Source of the DNA: Albidovulum litorale
GTDB lineage: Bacteria; Pseudomonadota; Alphaproteobacteria; Rhodobacterales; Rhodobacteraceae
DNA: 64,000 nucleotides
Direction of reading: 5' to 3'
Assembly: GCF_025751495.1 (NCBI RefSeq)
Contig: NZ_JAOWKZ010000005.1
Location: forward strand, 310,001-374,000
The notes below the pieces were generated by a model. The model did no database searches, was not told the DNA's origin, and worked only from the letters and a program-made list of their open reading frames with translations. Position numbers and translations under genes: made by a program. Shown here one piece after another: positions 9,004-18,104 of this stretch. Within the stretch, counting starts at the first letter, position 1, and the number at the start of each line of letters is the position of its first letter.

Positions 9004-9977
9004 CCGAAGAGTGCTGCCGCGCCGCCGGTATGCAGGAAGACCACGCGCTCGCCCTTCTTGAAATGCCCCTTTCGGATGAGGTCGATGAAGCCAGCGGCAC
9101 CCTTGGCAGAATAGACCGGGTCGAGAAGGATCGCTTCCAGTTCTGCGAACATACGGATCGCTTCCATGCCGCTTGCGGTCGGGATGCCGTAGCCCTCGCC
9201 GACATAGTCGGTATTCGCCACTACATCCTCGCGCTTTACGATCCCGGCGCAGCCGAGCTTCTCCGCCGTCGCGCAGGCGAGGTTGTAGACATTCTCTTCC
9301 TGCTTCGGCTTCGGCGCGCGGACGCCGATGCCCAGAAGCGGGATCTGCGCGTTCATCGCCTTCAGGCCCGTGATCAGGCCCGCCTGGGTCCCGGCCGAGC
9401 CGGTCGCGGTGACGATATGGTCGATCTTCATGCCGCTGTTGTTGACCTGTGCCAGCATCTCGAAGGCGCAGTTGACATAACCCAGCGCACCTGTCGGGTT
9501 CGAACCGCCGCCGGGGATCGTGTAGACCTTTTTGCCGTCGGCGCGCAGCTTGTCGGCCACCTTTTCCATCTCGGCATTCATGTCACCGCCGCCCGGGCGC
9601 TTTTCGGTCGTCGCGCCATGCAGGTGATCGAGAAGGACGTTGCCGTTGTGGTTGTAGTTTGCATTGTTCGACCCGGTGCGGTCTTCCAAGAGGATATGGC
9701 ACTTCATGCCCAACTTTGCGGCGAAGGCGGCGGTCTGGCGGGCGTGGTTTGACTGGGTCGCGCCCTGGGTCATCACCATTTCCGCGCCCTGCGCCTCGGC
9801 CTCGGCCATCAGAAATTCCAGCTTGCGGGTCTTGTTGCCGCCGGTCGACAGGCCGGTGCAGTCGTCGCGCTTGATCCAGATTTCCGGCCCGCCAAGCTCC
9901 TTCGACAGGCGATCCAGCCGCTCCAACGGCGTCGGCAGATGGGCGAGGAAGTGGCGCGGGAAGCGGGCAAGATGCAT
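8958..9977 (-). CDS. cuyA: L-cysteate sulfo-lyase / D-cysteine desulfhydrase family PLP enzyme
   Basis: A 339-residue fold-type II PLP enzyme of the ACC deaminase/D-cysteine desulfhydrase group. Lys49 in [11 protein letters not shown] should form the Schiff base. [16 protein letters not shown] and [14 protein letters not shown] bind substrate and phosphate. The wording of the N terminus ([20 protein letters not shown]) closely resembles what I remember of CuyA from marine roseobacters, which cleaves L-cysteate to pyruvate, sulfite and ammonia. It is divergent from a LysR gene, as cuyA is from cuyR. D-cysteine desulfhydrase activity is the main alternative; the two are hard to separate by sequence. 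Confidence 0.78.
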   Translation of the reverse strand: MHLARFPRHFLAHLPTPLERLDRLSKELGGPEIWIKRDDCTGLSTGGNKTRKLEFLMAEAEAQGAEMVMTQGATQSNHARQTAAFAAKLGMKCHILLEDRTGSNNANYNHNGNVLLDHLHGATTEKRPGGGDMNAEMEKVADKLRADGKKVYTIPGGGSNPTGALGYVNCAFEMLAQVNNSGMKIDHIVTATGSAGTQAGLITGLKAMNAQIPLLGIGVRAPKPKQEENVYNLACATAEKLGCAGIVKREDVVANTDYVGEGYGIPTASGMEAIRMFAELEAILLDPVYSAKGAAGFIDLIRKGHFKKGERVVFLHTGGAAALFGYDGAFDFTGRWVAA

Positions 9978-10037
9978 GGGTCTCTCCGTGAGTTGCGTTT
10001 GATGACATATAGCTGCGCCCGACCCGCCAAAACAAAT

Positions 10038-10051
10038 GCGAACTTCGCGAA
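10038..10051. promoter_or_regulatory. Inverted repeats in the cuyA-LysR divergent promoter region
   Basis: GCGAA-C-TTCGC spans 10038-10048 and TTCGCGAA follows at 10044-10051, in the 123-base gap between the two divergent starts. The surrounding bases are AT-rich. LysR regulators bind imperfect dyads in such gaps, so this is a candidate operator for the neighbouring regulator. No binding data; the assignment is by position and symmetry. Confidence 0.35.
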
Positions 10052-10100
10052 TTAATATTCCAAAGTTGCAAGTTGAGGCTCATTGAGCTATGCGCCCTGC

Positions 10101-10967
10101 ATGCGGCTCGATTGGATCGACGATCTTCTGGCAGTGCTCGACACCGGCTCTTTTGCCCGGGCGGCCGAGATGCGCTGCCTGACGCAATCAGCCTTTACCC
10201 GGCGCATCCGGGCGATCGAGGACAGTATCGGGGCGGAGCTTTTCGACCGCTCTCGCAAGCCGGTGGAGCTGCTGCCCGCCATCCGGGCACAGGAGCCCGA
10301 ACTGCGGGCGTTGGCGGCGGGTCTGCGCCGCTTGCGCGAGGGGCTGAAACGCGCAGGGCAAGGCAAGGGTGGAACGCTCTCGCTCGCCTGCCAGCATGCG
10401 ATCACCACGACCGTCTCACCCCCCCTTGTCTCGGTTCTGGCCGAGACCGGAAATCACGCCGTACGGGTTCGTTCCGGTAATCGCGACGAATGCCTGCTGA
10501 TGCTCCTGTCGGGTGAGGTCGATCTGGCGGTGATGTACGAATTGCCGGGTGAGCGCAGCCTGCCTGCCAGCCACGCCTTTGACACCGCCATTCTGGGCCG
10601 CGACCGCTTCTTGCCGGTCGCGGCCCCCGGAGTGGTCGGGGGAGAGGGCTGGCCCTTGATCGCTTATCCGTCCGATGTTTTTCTTGGACATGTCATGGAA
10701 CGCGCCGTCCTGCCACGTGTCGCGCCCCATATCGGCTTTATCCGAAAGGCAGAAACCGCATTGACGCTGGCTGCCCTGCAATACGCGCTGAACCGGATCG
10801 GCATTGCCTGGCTGCCCGAAGCCCTGGTGAAGGAACCCTTGGAAGATGGGCGGCTCGTGACGCTGGACGACCGCCTGCCTGCTCAGGATCTCGACATCCG
10901 AATGATCCGCATTGCGGGCGAGGCGCGGCCCGATCTGCTCTCTGCCTGGGCGCAGCTTACCGGCTGA
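10101..10967 (+). CDS. LysR family transcriptional regulator (CuyR-like)
   Basis: A 288-residue LysR protein. The winged helix-turn-helix occupies roughly residues 3-62 (LDWIDDLLAVLDTGSFARAA, then TQSAFTRRIRAIEDSIG and LFDRS), followed by the periplasmic-binding-like effector domain. The ATG at 10101 opens the standard LysR N terminus; an in-frame TTG at 10083 would add six residues of no family likeness. It is divergent from the cysteate lyase gene and so probably controls it, perhaps responding to a sulfonate. Its 3' end overlaps the convergent glpR gene by 11 bases. Confidence 0.85.
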   Translation: MRLDWIDDLLAVLDTGSFARAAEMRCLTQSAFTRRIRAIEDSIGAELFDRSRKPVELLPAIRAQEPELRALAAGLRRLREGLKRAGQGKGGTLSLACQHAITTTVSPPLVSVLAETGNHAVRVRSGNRDECLLMLLSGEVDLAVMYELPGERSLPASHAFDTAILGRDRFLPVAAPGVVGGEGWPLIAYPSDVFLGHVMERAVLPRVAPHIGFIRKAETALTLAALQYALNRIGIAWLPEALVKEPLEDGRLVTLDDRLPAQDLDIRMIRIAGEARPDLLSAWAQLTG

Positions 10968-11718
10968 GCACCACGTCGGTATCCCAGTCCCGGCATTTTT
11001 CCGCGAGAGGGTCGGGCAATGGCAGGTCCGTGAAGACGCGACCGATTTCAGAGAGCGAGGCGATGCGGACCGGCGCGCGCCGTTCAAGTTTCGAAGCATC
11101 GGCGACAAGGCAGGTGGCGCGGGCCTGACGCAGGATTGCCCGGCTGACGCGCCCCTCCTGCGGGTCGAAATCCAGTAGGTCGCCATCAAGGTCCAGCGCC
11201 GACGTGCCGATGATCGCGTAATCCACCTTGAAATGCGAAATCGCCTCGGTGGTCAGGTCACCCACCAGCCCGCCATCCGAGCGGCGCAGGACGCCCCCCG
11301 CGACTATCACGTCGCAGCTTTCGTTGGCGGCAAGAATGTTGGCGACGTTCATGTTGTTGGTGACAACGGTCAGGTTGCGGTGTTTCAGCAGCGCTCGCGC
11401 CACGGCCTCGGTCGTCGTGCCGATATTTAGGAACAGCGAGGAATTGTCCCGGATCGTGGCCGCGCAGGCCGCGCCGATCGCGGCCTTGGCCTCGGCATTC
11501 ATCAGCCGCCGTTCCTCATAGCCGATATTGGCGACACCGGCGCGCAGGACCGCGCCACCATGGACGCGGTCAAGTTGTCCGGCATCGGCCAGTTCGGTCA
11601 GATCGCGGCGGATCGTCTGAAGCGTGACGCCGAAGCGTTCGGCAAGGTCGTCCACGCCGACGCGCCCCTCGGCCCGCGCGATGTCGAGAATCTCGCTCTG
11701 CCGGAAACTGAGTGCCAT
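10957..11718 (-). CDS. glpR: DeoR family repressor of glycerol genes
   Basis: A 253-residue DeoR-type regulator. The N-terminal helix-turn-helix is clear (VGVDDLAERFGVTLQTIRRDL, residues about 19-39, then the QLDRVHGGAV wing), and the C-terminal sugar-phosphate sensor domain has FLNIGTTTEAVA and AIIGTSALDLDGDLLDFD. In this family glycerol-3-phosphate releases the repressor. It is divergent from glpD-glpK, with candidate operator repeats in the 177-base gap, which supports GlpR rather than another DeoR member. Confidence 0.85.
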   Translation of the reverse strand: MALSFRQSEILDIARAEGRVGVDDLAERFGVTLQTIRRDLTELADAGQLDRVHGGAVLRAGVANIGYEERRLMNAEAKAAIGAACAATIRDNSSLFLNIGTTTEAVARALLKHRNLTVVTNNMNVANILAANESCDVIVAGGVLRRSDGGLVGDLTTEAISHFKVDYAIIGTSALDLDGDLLDFDPQEGRVSRAILRQARATCLVADASKLERRAPVRIASLSEIGRVFTDLPLPDPLAEKCRDWDTDVVLSR

Positions 11719-11751
11719 TCCGTAGCTTCCTCTCCTTGCCCGACCTGCCGT

Positions 11752-11775
11752 TAAGGTGGGTTCAAACCCACCTTA
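11752..11775. repeat. Palindromic intergenic repeat, copy 1 (TAAGGTGGGTT type)
   Basis: TAAGGTGGGTT and its exact reverse complement AACCCACCTTA flank a CA centre, giving an 11-bp perfect stem between glpR and glpD. A near copy with one changed base lies at 34757-34779. Its presence in two unrelated gaps marks it as a dispersed element rather than a local operator. Confidence 0.7.
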
Positions 11776-11803
11776 CAACGATCCGATACCGCATCTGATC
11801 GGC

Positions 11804-11831
11804 TTCGTCACGAAAAACGAACATTAACGAA
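11804..11831. promoter_or_regulatory. Candidate GlpR operator repeats
   Basis: TTCGT-C-ACGAA (11804-11814) is a perfect inverted repeat, and ACGAA recurs at 11817-11821 and 11827-11831, the last pair spaced one helical turn. The stretch AACGAACATT (11816-11825) agrees with the half-site consensus I recall for enterobacterial GlpR (AWCGAMMATW). The repeats lie just upstream of the glpD promoter, where a repressor would act. Confidence 0.5.
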
Positions 11832-11839
11832 TACAAAAG

Positions 11840-11868
11840 TTGACAAAACGCGCCATACAGCGCGATAA
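11840..11868 (+). promoter_or_regulatory. Candidate sigma-70 promoter of glpD
   Basis: A consensus -35 TTGACA (11840-11845) is followed after 17 bases by CGATAA (11863-11868), a weaker -10. Transcription would begin some 20 bases before the glpD start. The GlpR-like repeats abut the -35 box. Confidence 0.45.
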
Positions 11869-11895
11869 CCCGAACGGCATCCGTGGAGAATCCCC

Positions 11896-13470
11896 TTGGT
11901 TTCCGAACCCATCCCCGAACACGCCTATGACCTTTTCATCATCGGCGGCGGCATAAACGGCACCGGCATCGCCCGTGACGCGGCCGGGCGCGGGCTTTCG
12001 GTCGCGCTGGCCGAGATGGGAGATCTGGCGCAGGCGACCTCTTCGGCCTCGACCAAGCTCTTTCACGGCGGGCTACGCTATCTGGAATATTTCGAGATCG
12101 GGCTGGTGCGGAAGGCGCTGATCGAACGCGAGGTGCTCCTGAGTGCCATGCCGCATATCGCCTGGCCGATGCGGTTCATCCTACCCTATCATGAAGACAT
12201 GCGGTTTGAGGGCGCGACACCCACCTCGCGGCTTCTTTCGGTCTTCATGCCGTGGATGCGCGGCCGTCGACCTGCATGGCTGATCCGGCTAGGGCTCTTT
12301 ATGTATGACCACCTTGGCGGGCGGAAGATCCTGCCGGGCACGCAAACGCTTGACCTGTCCACGGACACCGCCGGGGCCGTGCTGAACCCCAAATTCCACA
12401 AGGCTTACGAATATTCCGACTGCTGGGTGCAGGATGCCCGTCTCGTGGTTCTCAACGCCCGCGACGCCGAGGCGCGTGGGGCGAAGATCATGACCCGGGC
12501 AAAAGTCGTCGACGCGCGCCGGGACGGGGATGTCTGGGAAGTGAAAGTCGCACTGAACGGCCGCACCAAGACCATGCGCGCGCGGATGTTGGTTAATGCA
12601 GGCGGGCCCTGGGTCGAAAGCATTGTCCGCGACACCGCGCATTTGAAGCCAAAAGCGCATATCCGGCTGGTCCGCGGTTCGCACATCGTGACGAAGCGGC
12701 TGTTCGACCATGACCGCGCCTATTTCTTCCAAGGCACGGACGGGCGGATCATATTCGCGATCCCCTATGAAGAGGATTTCACCCTTATCGGCACCACCGA
12801 TCAGGACCATGATGGCGACCCGCTGGATGCGCACTGCACCGAGACGGAGCAGGACTATCTCTGCGCCTTCGCATCGGAGTACTTTGCCAAGCCCGTGACG
12901 CGCGACGACATCCTTTGGACCTATTCCGGCGTCCGTCCACTTTACGACGACGGCGCGAGTTCGGCGAGCGCCGCGACGCGGGACTATGTGCTTACGCTCA
13001 ACACAGACGGCGCACCGGTGCTGAACGTCTTCGGCGGCAAAATCACCACCTATCGAAAGCTGGCCGAAGCGGCGCTGGCAAAGATTGCGCCGATCCTGAA
13101 AGTGACAAAGCCCGACTGGACGGCAGGCGTGCCCCTGCCGGGTGGCGACTTTCCGGTGAACGGAGTGTTGACGCTGATCGACGATCTGATGGAACGATAT
13201 CCCTTCCTTGATGCCTTCACCGCGCGGCGGCTGATCCGGACATATGGGACCGAGGCCGCGCAATTGCTCGCAGAGGCGAAAGCCGCCGCCGATCTCGGCC
13301 GTGATTTCGGCGCAGGGTTGACGGAGGCGGAGGTCCGCTGGCTCATGGAGAAGGAATACGCAAGAACCGCCGAGGACGTGGTCTGGCGCCGTACGAAACT
13401 GGGGCTGCGCATGAGCCCGGCACAGATCGCGGCGCTTGACGCATGGATGGCGGAGGAGGGAGCGACATGA
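11896..13470 (+). CDS. glpD: Aerobic glycerol-3-phosphate dehydrogenase
   Basis: A 524-residue FAD enzyme on the inner face of the membrane that oxidises sn-glycerol-3-phosphate to dihydroxyacetone phosphate and passes electrons to quinone. The N-terminal dinucleotide fold is [20 protein letters not shown] (about residues 11-30), followed by the GlpD signature [18 protein letters not shown], and a C-terminal alpha-helical domain. The start is a TTG at 11896, set 6 bases after GGAGA; the nearest ATG would delete the FAD fold. glpK follows with an ATGA overlap. Confidence 0.93.
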   Translation: MVSEPIPEHAYDLFIIGGGINGTGIARDAAGRGLSVALAEMGDLAQATSSASTKLFHGGLRYLEYFEIGLVRKALIEREVLLSAMPHIAWPMRFILPYHEDMRFEGATPTSRLLSVFMPWMRGRRPAWLIRLGLFMYDHLGGRKILPGTQTLDLSTDTAGAVLNPKFHKAYEYSDCWVQDARLVVLNARDAEARGAKIMTRAKVVDARRDGDVWEVKVALNGRTKTMRARMLVNAGGPWVESIVRDTAHLKPKAHIRLVRGSHIVTKRLFDHDRAYFFQGTDGRIIFAIPYEEDFTLIGTTDQDHDGDPLDAHCTETEQDYLCAFASEYFAKPVTRDDILWTYSGVRPLYDDGASSASAATRDYVLTLNTDGAPVLNVFGGKITTYRKLAEAALAKIAPILKVTKPDWTAGVPLPGGDFPVNGVLTLIDDLMERYPFLDAFTARRLIRTYGTEAAQLLAEAKAAADLGRDFGAGLTEAEVRWLMEKEYARTAEDVVWRRTKLGLRMSPAQIAALDAWMAEEGAT

Positions 13471-14951
13471 CTTACATCCTCGCAATTGATCAGGGCACCA
13501 CGTCGAGCCGGGCGATCCTGTTCGACGCCACGATGAAGGTGACGGCCGTCGCGCAGGAGGAGTTCACGCAGCATTTTCCGGCCTCGGGCTGGGTGGAGCA
13601 TGATCCCTCGGACCTCTGGTCCTCGGTCGCTGCCACGACCCGGGCGGTGATCGAGAAGGCGAAGGTCCAGGCCAAGGATATCGCCGCCGTCGGCATCACC
13701 AACCAGCGCGAGACGACTTTGGTCTGGGACCGCAGAACGGGTGAGCCGATCCACCGCGCCGTCGTCTGGCAGGATCGCCGCACTTCGGATCTGTGTGCAA
13801 AGCTGAAGGCGGCTGGAAACGAGCCGATGGTGACGGAAAAGACCGGTCTCCTGCTCGACCCCTATTTCTCGGGCACGAAGCTCGCCTGGCTTCTCGACAC
13901 GGTCGAAGGCGCACGCGCAAAGGCCGAGGCGGGCGACCTCTTGTTCGGCACCGTGGATTGCTTCCTGATCTGGAAGCTGACGGGCGGCAAGGTGCATGCG
14001 ACCGACGCGACGAACGCGGCGCGGACGCTGATCTACAACATTCGGACAGGCGGCTGGGACTCAGACATCTGCAAGCTTCTGAACATCCCGATGGCTATGC
14101 TGCCAGAGGTGCGCGACTGCGCCGCTGATTTCGGTCATACCCGCGCCGACCTTTTCGGCCGCGAAATCCCGATCTACGGCGTCGCGGGTGACCAGCAAGC
14201 CGCGACCATCGGGCAGGCCTGTTTTGCGCCCGGCATGATGAAATCAACCTACGGCACCGGCTGCTTCGCGCTTCTGAACACCGGCGCCACCCCGGTCGCC
14301 TCGAAAAACCGGCTTCTGACCACTATTGCCTACCAGTTCGGCGGAAGACCCACCTACGCGCTCGAAGGCTCAATCTTCATCGCGGGTGCCGTCGTGCAAT
14401 GGTTGCGTGACGGGCTGAAGATCATTCGCGAAGCGTCTGAGACTCAGCCGATGGCAGACAAGGCCGATCCCGCTCAGGACGTGGTGCTTGTCCCGGCTTT
14501 TGTCGGCCTCGGCGCGCCGTACTGGAACGCCGATTGCAGGGGAGCCGTCTACGGGCTGACCCGCAATTCCGGTCCGGCGGAACTGGCGAAGGCCGCGCTG
14601 GAAAGCGTGGGGTATCAGACCCGCGACCTTCTCGAAGCCATGCGCGCTGACTGGGGCGGGTCGGCCGAGGGCGTGCTGCGCGTCGATGGGGGAATGACCG
14701 CGTCCGACTGGGCGATGCAGTTCCTGTCGGACATCATCGGCGCGCCGGTGGACCGGCCGCAGGTGCTGGAGACAACGGCTATGGGGGCCGCCTGGCTCGC
14801 CGGATCGCGGGCCGGGGTCTACCCGGATGCCGAGGGCTTCGCCAAGAGTTGGGCGCTGGAGCGGCGGTTCGAACCGGCGATGGATGATGGCATAAGGGAC
14901 GCGAAATACGCCCGGTGGAAACGCGCCGTCGCCGCCACGCTGACGGTATGA
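13467..14951 (+). CDS. glpK: Glycerol kinase
   Basis: A 494-residue FGGY-family kinase that phosphorylates glycerol with ATP. Diagnostic segments are [15 protein letters not shown] at the N terminus, [14 protein letters not shown] with the catalytic neighbourhood, [17 protein letters not shown], and the second FGGY signature in [14 protein letters not shown]. The ATG overlaps the glpD stop by four bases and the stop overlaps the next ATG in the same way, so three enzymes are translationally coupled. Confidence 0.94.
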   Translation: MTYILAIDQGTTSSRAILFDATMKVTAVAQEEFTQHFPASGWVEHDPSDLWSSVAATTRAVIEKAKVQAKDIAAVGITNQRETTLVWDRRTGEPIHRAVVWQDRRTSDLCAKLKAAGNEPMVTEKTGLLLDPYFSGTKLAWLLDTVEGARAKAEAGDLLFGTVDCFLIWKLTGGKVHATDATNAARTLIYNIRTGGWDSDICKLLNIPMAMLPEVRDCAADFGHTRADLFGREIPIYGVAGDQQAATIGQACFAPGMMKSTYGTGCFALLNTGATPVASKNRLLTTIAYQFGGRPTYALEGSIFIAGAVVQWLRDGLKIIREASETQPMADKADPAQDVVLVPAFVGLGAPYWNADCRGAVYGLTRNSGPAELAKAALESVGYQTRDLLEAMRADWGGSAEGVLRVDGGMTASDWAMQFLSDIIGAPVDRPQVLETTAMGAAWLAGSRAGVYPDAEGFAKSWALERRFEPAMDDGIRDAKYARWKRAVAATLTV

Positions 14952-16063
14952 GCGCGCCCTTCACGATCCTTCAACCGAAACGTATCCGCTTTGGACGGGG
15001 CGAGGCGCGGGCCGCCGTTCCCGAAATCGCCGCGAAGGGACAGCGTATCTTTCTCGTCCACGGCCGCGACCGATCGCGGGCGGAATGGCTGTTACAGGTG
15101 CTGAAGGCCGAGGGTGCGGGCGTTCACCGTTATGGTTGCGCAGGCGAACCGACCCTGCCGATGCTCAATGAAGCGCTTAAGGACGCCCGAGGGTCCGACT
15201 GCGTGGTCAGTCTGGGCGGCGGGGCAGCCATCGATCTTGGCAAGGCGGTCGCGGCGCTCCTGCCTGCCTCCGGCACGCCGCTCGACTATCTCGAAGTCGT
15301 CGGGCGTGGGCAGCGGCTGGACGCCGACCCACTGCCTTTCGTGGCAATTCCGACCACCGCAGGAACCGGGGCAGAGGTCACCAAAAATGCCGTCATCGAC
15401 GTGCCAGAGCACCGACGCAAGGTCTCGCTTCGCGATGACCGAATGATCGCCGAACTTGCAATCATTGACCCGGCGCTGACCGACGATTGCCCGCGCGGGG
15501 TCACACTCGCTTCGGGCCTCGATGCGATCACGCAGGTGATCGAGCCCTATCTCTGCACACGCGCCAATCTATACACGGATGCGCTTTGCCGGGCCGCGAT
15601 CCCGAAGGGGTTGGCCGCGCTGCACCGCCTGATGGAGAGCGAGGACGCGGGTGCCCGGGACGGCATGGCTTGGGTCAGCCTGTCCGGCGGGCTGGCGCTT
15701 GCCAATTCGGGGCTGGGCGCGGTGCATGGGCTGGCGGGCGTGATCGGCGGCATGACGGGTGCGGCGCATGGCGCGGTTTGCGGCGCGCTGCTGCCGCATG
15801 TCCTGCGCGCCAACGGGGCGGTGGTGGCGGACACCAGTCGCTTTGACGACGTGGCCCGCTGGATCGGCGCCGTATTTGGAAGCGTCGGCGGTCTTGAACG
15901 CTGGATGCATGAGGCCGGGCTGCCTCGCCTGTCGGCGCAGGGACTTCATGCGCGGGATCATCACGTTGTGGCCGAGGCGGCGGCCGTTTCATCCTCGATG
16001 AAGGCCAATCCGGCGCCGCTCAATGCCGCCGATCTTGTTGCCGTGCTTGCCGCGGCGGGCTGA
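14948..16063 (+). CDS. Iron-containing alcohol dehydrogenase in the glp operon
   Basis: A 371-residue group III (iron-dependent) alcohol dehydrogenase, related to maleylacetate reductases. The NAD-binding [13 protein letters not shown] motif is near residue 95, [11 protein letters not shown] follows, and the metal site is formed by the Asp of [11 protein letters not shown] and His residues in AVHGLAG and [14 protein letters not shown]. It starts on the ATGA overlap with glpK. Family members reduce aldehydes or ketones or oxidise small polyols. Placement suggests a substrate linked to glycerol, such as dihydroxyacetone, but sequence does not settle this. Confidence 0.8.
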   Translation: MSAPFTILQPKRIRFGRGEARAAVPEIAAKGQRIFLVHGRDRSRAEWLLQVLKAEGAGVHRYGCAGEPTLPMLNEALKDARGSDCVVSLGGGAAIDLGKAVAALLPASGTPLDYLEVVGRGQRLDADPLPFVAIPTTAGTGAEVTKNAVIDVPEHRRKVSLRDDRMIAELAIIDPALTDDCPRGVTLASGLDAITQVIEPYLCTRANLYTDALCRAAIPKGLAALHRLMESEDAGARDGMAWVSLSGGLALANSGLGAVHGLAGVIGGMTGAAHGAVCGALLPHVLRANGAVVADTSRFDDVARWIGAVFGSVGGLERWMHEAGLPRLSAQGLHARDHHVVAEAAAVSSSMKANPAPLNAADLVAVLAAAG

Positions 16064-16113
16064 TCCGGCATCTTCTATTGTTCCCGCCCCCCTTGCGGAT
16101 TACATCGGTGCCC

Positions 16114-16917
16114 ATGAAACGCTTCATCCCCTTTCTTAAATCGCCGCCGCGTGTCGCGGTGATCCGCCTGCAGGGCGTCATCTCGGCCGGTGGGCGAACC
16201 GGCGCGGGGCTGAACGACGCCACGCTCGCGCCGGTCATCGAAAAGGCCTTCAAACGCGGCAAGCCGGCTGCTGTCGCGCTGGTCATCAACTCGCCCGGCG
16301 GCTCTCCTGTGCAATCGGCGCTGATTGCCGCGCGCATCCGCAGGCTGGCGGAGGAAAAATCCATCCCCGTTCACGCGTTTGTCGAGGATGTCGCAGCGTC
16401 GGGCGGCTATTGGCTGGCCACGGCGGGCGACGATATCTGGGTCGATGACAGTTCGGTCATCGGCTCCATCGGCGTGATCTCGGCCAGCTTCGGCTTTCCC
16501 GAATTCCTGACCCGCCACGGAATCGAACGGCGGGTGCACACGGCGGGCAAGTCGAAAAGCTTCCTTGATCCGTTCCGCCCGGAGAAGCCTGAGGACGTTA
16601 CGCGGCTGCGCGCGATCCTCGAGCCGATCCACGAGGCGTTTAAGGCACAAGTTTCAACCCGTAGGCAGGGCAAGCTGCCAGAGGGGCAGGATCTCTTCAC
16701 CGGCGATGTGTGGGTCGGGCAGGCGGCAGTGGATCATGGGCTGGCAGATGGCGTCGCACATTTGGTGCCGACGCTGAAGGCAGTCTACGGCGACAAGGTC
16801 AAGATCGTGCCTTACGACGTTAAAAAATCCATCTTCCAGCGCTTCAGCGGGCGCATTCTGGGCGAGGCGATGGACCAGATCGAGGAACGTGCGCTCTGGG
16901 CGCGGTTCGGGTTGTGA
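16114..16917 (+). CDS. S49 family peptidase (SppA-like)
   Basis: A 267-residue ClpP-fold serine peptidase of the signal-peptide-peptidase family. Ser96 in VAASGGYWLAT is the likely nucleophile and Lys148 in TAGKSKSFLDPF the likely general base. The ALVINSPGGSPVQSA strand-turn is also conserved. No clear membrane anchor is present, so it may be cytoplasmic or peripheral. The ATG at 16114 is preferred; a TTG 36 bases upstream gives no conserved residues. The next gene begins 1 base after the stop, so it heads a three-gene unit. Confidence 0.82.
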   Translation: MKRFIPFLKSPPRVAVIRLQGVISAGGRTGAGLNDATLAPVIEKAFKRGKPAAVALVINSPGGSPVQSALIAARIRRLAEEKSIPVHAFVEDVAASGGYWLATAGDDIWVDDSSVIGSIGVISASFGFPEFLTRHGIERRVHTAGKSKSFLDPFRPEKPEDVTRLRAILEPIHEAFKAQVSTRRQGKLPEGQDLFTGDVWVGQAAVDHGLADGVAHLVPTLKAVYGDKVKIVPYDVKKSIFQRFSGRILGEAMDQIEERALWARFGL

Positions 16918-16918
16918 T

Positions 16919-17095
16919 ATGATCTTAAAGATCATCTCGCTCTTTCTGATCTTCATGGCGGTACTCGCGTTGTTCGGACGGCTGCGGTTTCCGAAGCTTC
17001 CGGGCAAGACGGGCAAGACAGGTATGAAACGCTGCCCGGATTGCGGCCGACCGCTGATCGGCAAGGGCCCATGCGATTGCGGGGGCAAGGTATGA
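16919..17095 (+). CDS. Small membrane zinc-ribbon protein
   Basis: A 58-residue protein. An N-terminal hydrophobic segment (about residues 2-20, ILKIISLFLIFMAVLALFG) is followed by a basic stretch and a Cys4 pattern, CPDCGRP then CDCGG, that fits a miniature zinc ribbon facing the cytoplasm. It begins two bases after the S49 peptidase stop and overlaps the next SDR gene as ATGA. I do not know its function. Coupling to a membrane-type peptidase suggests an adaptor, which is inference only. Confidence 0.65.
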   Translation: MILKIISLFLIFMAVLALFGRLRFPKLPGKTGKTGMKRCPDCGRPLIGKGPCDCGGKV

Positions 17096-17883
17096 CCGGT
17101 CGAGCACTGGTTACGGGGGCGGGGCGAAGGCTGGGGCGGGCGATGGTGCTGTACCTCGCCGGGCGCGGCTATGATGTGGCGATCCACTACGCGACCTCGG
17201 CCGCCGAAGCCGAGGCCGTCGCCGGGGAGGCCCGCGCGAAAGGCGTCAACGCCGCGACGCTTCAGGCCGATATCCTGAACGAGGCTGAGACGCAGGCGCT
17301 GGTTGGTCGCGCGGTAGATGCCTTGGGCGGGCCGCTCAATCTGCTTGTCAACAACGCCTCGATCTTCGAATACGACAATATCCGCACCGCGACCCGCGAT
17401 AGCTGGGACCGGCATCTGGAATCCAACCTGCGCGCGCCTTTCGTGCTGACACAGGCCTTCGCCGCGCAGGCGCCGAAGGCAGAGGTTGTGGAGGGCGAAG
17501 CGCGATCGCAGGCACTTGTGATCAATATGGTTGATCAGAGGGTCCGGAAGCTGACGCCGGAATTCATGACCTATACGATTGCCAAGATGGGACTTTGGGC
17601 TCTGACCCAGACCTCGGCCCGGGCTTTGGGGCCTGAAATCCGCGTCAATGCAATCGGCCCTGGATCGACGCTGAAGGGCGAGAAGCAAAGCGAAGAGCAG
17701 TTCCGGGCGCAACGTGCGGGGTCCGTTCTCGCGCGGGGCGCGAACACGGAGGACATCTGCGCAGCCTTAGGGTATTTCCTCGATGCACCCGCTGTGACGG
17801 GCCAGCTGCTGTGCGTCGATGGCGGTCAGCATCTGGGTTGGCGGACACCCGATATTTTGGGTGTGAACGAGCGAAATTCGTAA
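17092..17883 (+). CDS. SDR of the pteridine reductase / FolM type
   Basis: A 263-residue short-chain dehydrogenase. The cofactor motif reads TGAGRRLGRA, that is TGxxxRxG, with Arg where most SDRs have Gly; this change is characteristic of pteridine reductases such as FolM and PTR1. NNAS and the catalytic Tyr161-x3-Lys165 pair (YTIAK) are present. It would reduce dihydromonapterin or dihydrobiopterin with NADPH. The ATG overlaps the stop of the zinc-ribbon gene. An unrelated SDR substrate is possible. Confidence 0.75.
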   Translation: MTGRALVTGAGRRLGRAMVLYLAGRGYDVAIHYATSAAEAEAVAGEARAKGVNAATLQADILNEAETQALVGRAVDALGGPLNLLVNNASIFEYDNIRTATRDSWDRHLESNLRAPFVLTQAFAAQAPKAEVVEGEARSQALVINMVDQRVRKLTPEFMTYTIAKMGLWALTQTSARALGPEIRVNAIGPGSTLKGEKQSEEQFRAQRAGSVLARGANTEDICAALGYFLDAPAVTGQLLCVDGGQHLGWRTPDILGVNERNS

Positions 17884-18017
17884 CGAAATCAGGCCTCGCC
17901 CCCTTGACTTGTCCACTCGTAACGGGCGCGTAACAAAGCTGTCACGATTCTGTCAATATTTTCAGGGATTTGCGGATATCACGAAAAAAAATGTTAATTT
18001 TCAGGCCTTTGTGGTGC

Positions 18018-18034
18018 TGCCTAAAAATTAGGCA
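18018..18034. promoter_or_regulatory. Perfect inverted repeat upstream of uvrC
   Basis: TGCCTAA (18018-18024) and TTAGGCA (18028-18034) are separated by AAA. The size and spacing suit a dimeric repressor. It does not match the alphaproteobacterial LexA box (GTTC-N7-GTTC). The regulator is unknown. Confidence 0.4.
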
Positions 18035-18095
18035 AAGCAACGAAGCCTGCTGAAAACAACGAGAATTTCCGGGTGCCCAATTCTTTTCACCAGAC

Positions 18096-18104
18096 TTATC
18101 CACA
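18096..18104 (+). promoter_or_regulatory. DnaA-box consensus
   Basis: TTATCCACA matches the classical 9-mer exactly and lies about 90 bases before the uvrC start, inside an AT-rich gap. One box alone does not make an origin; it may be chance or a DnaA-responsive promoter element. Confidence 0.4.
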
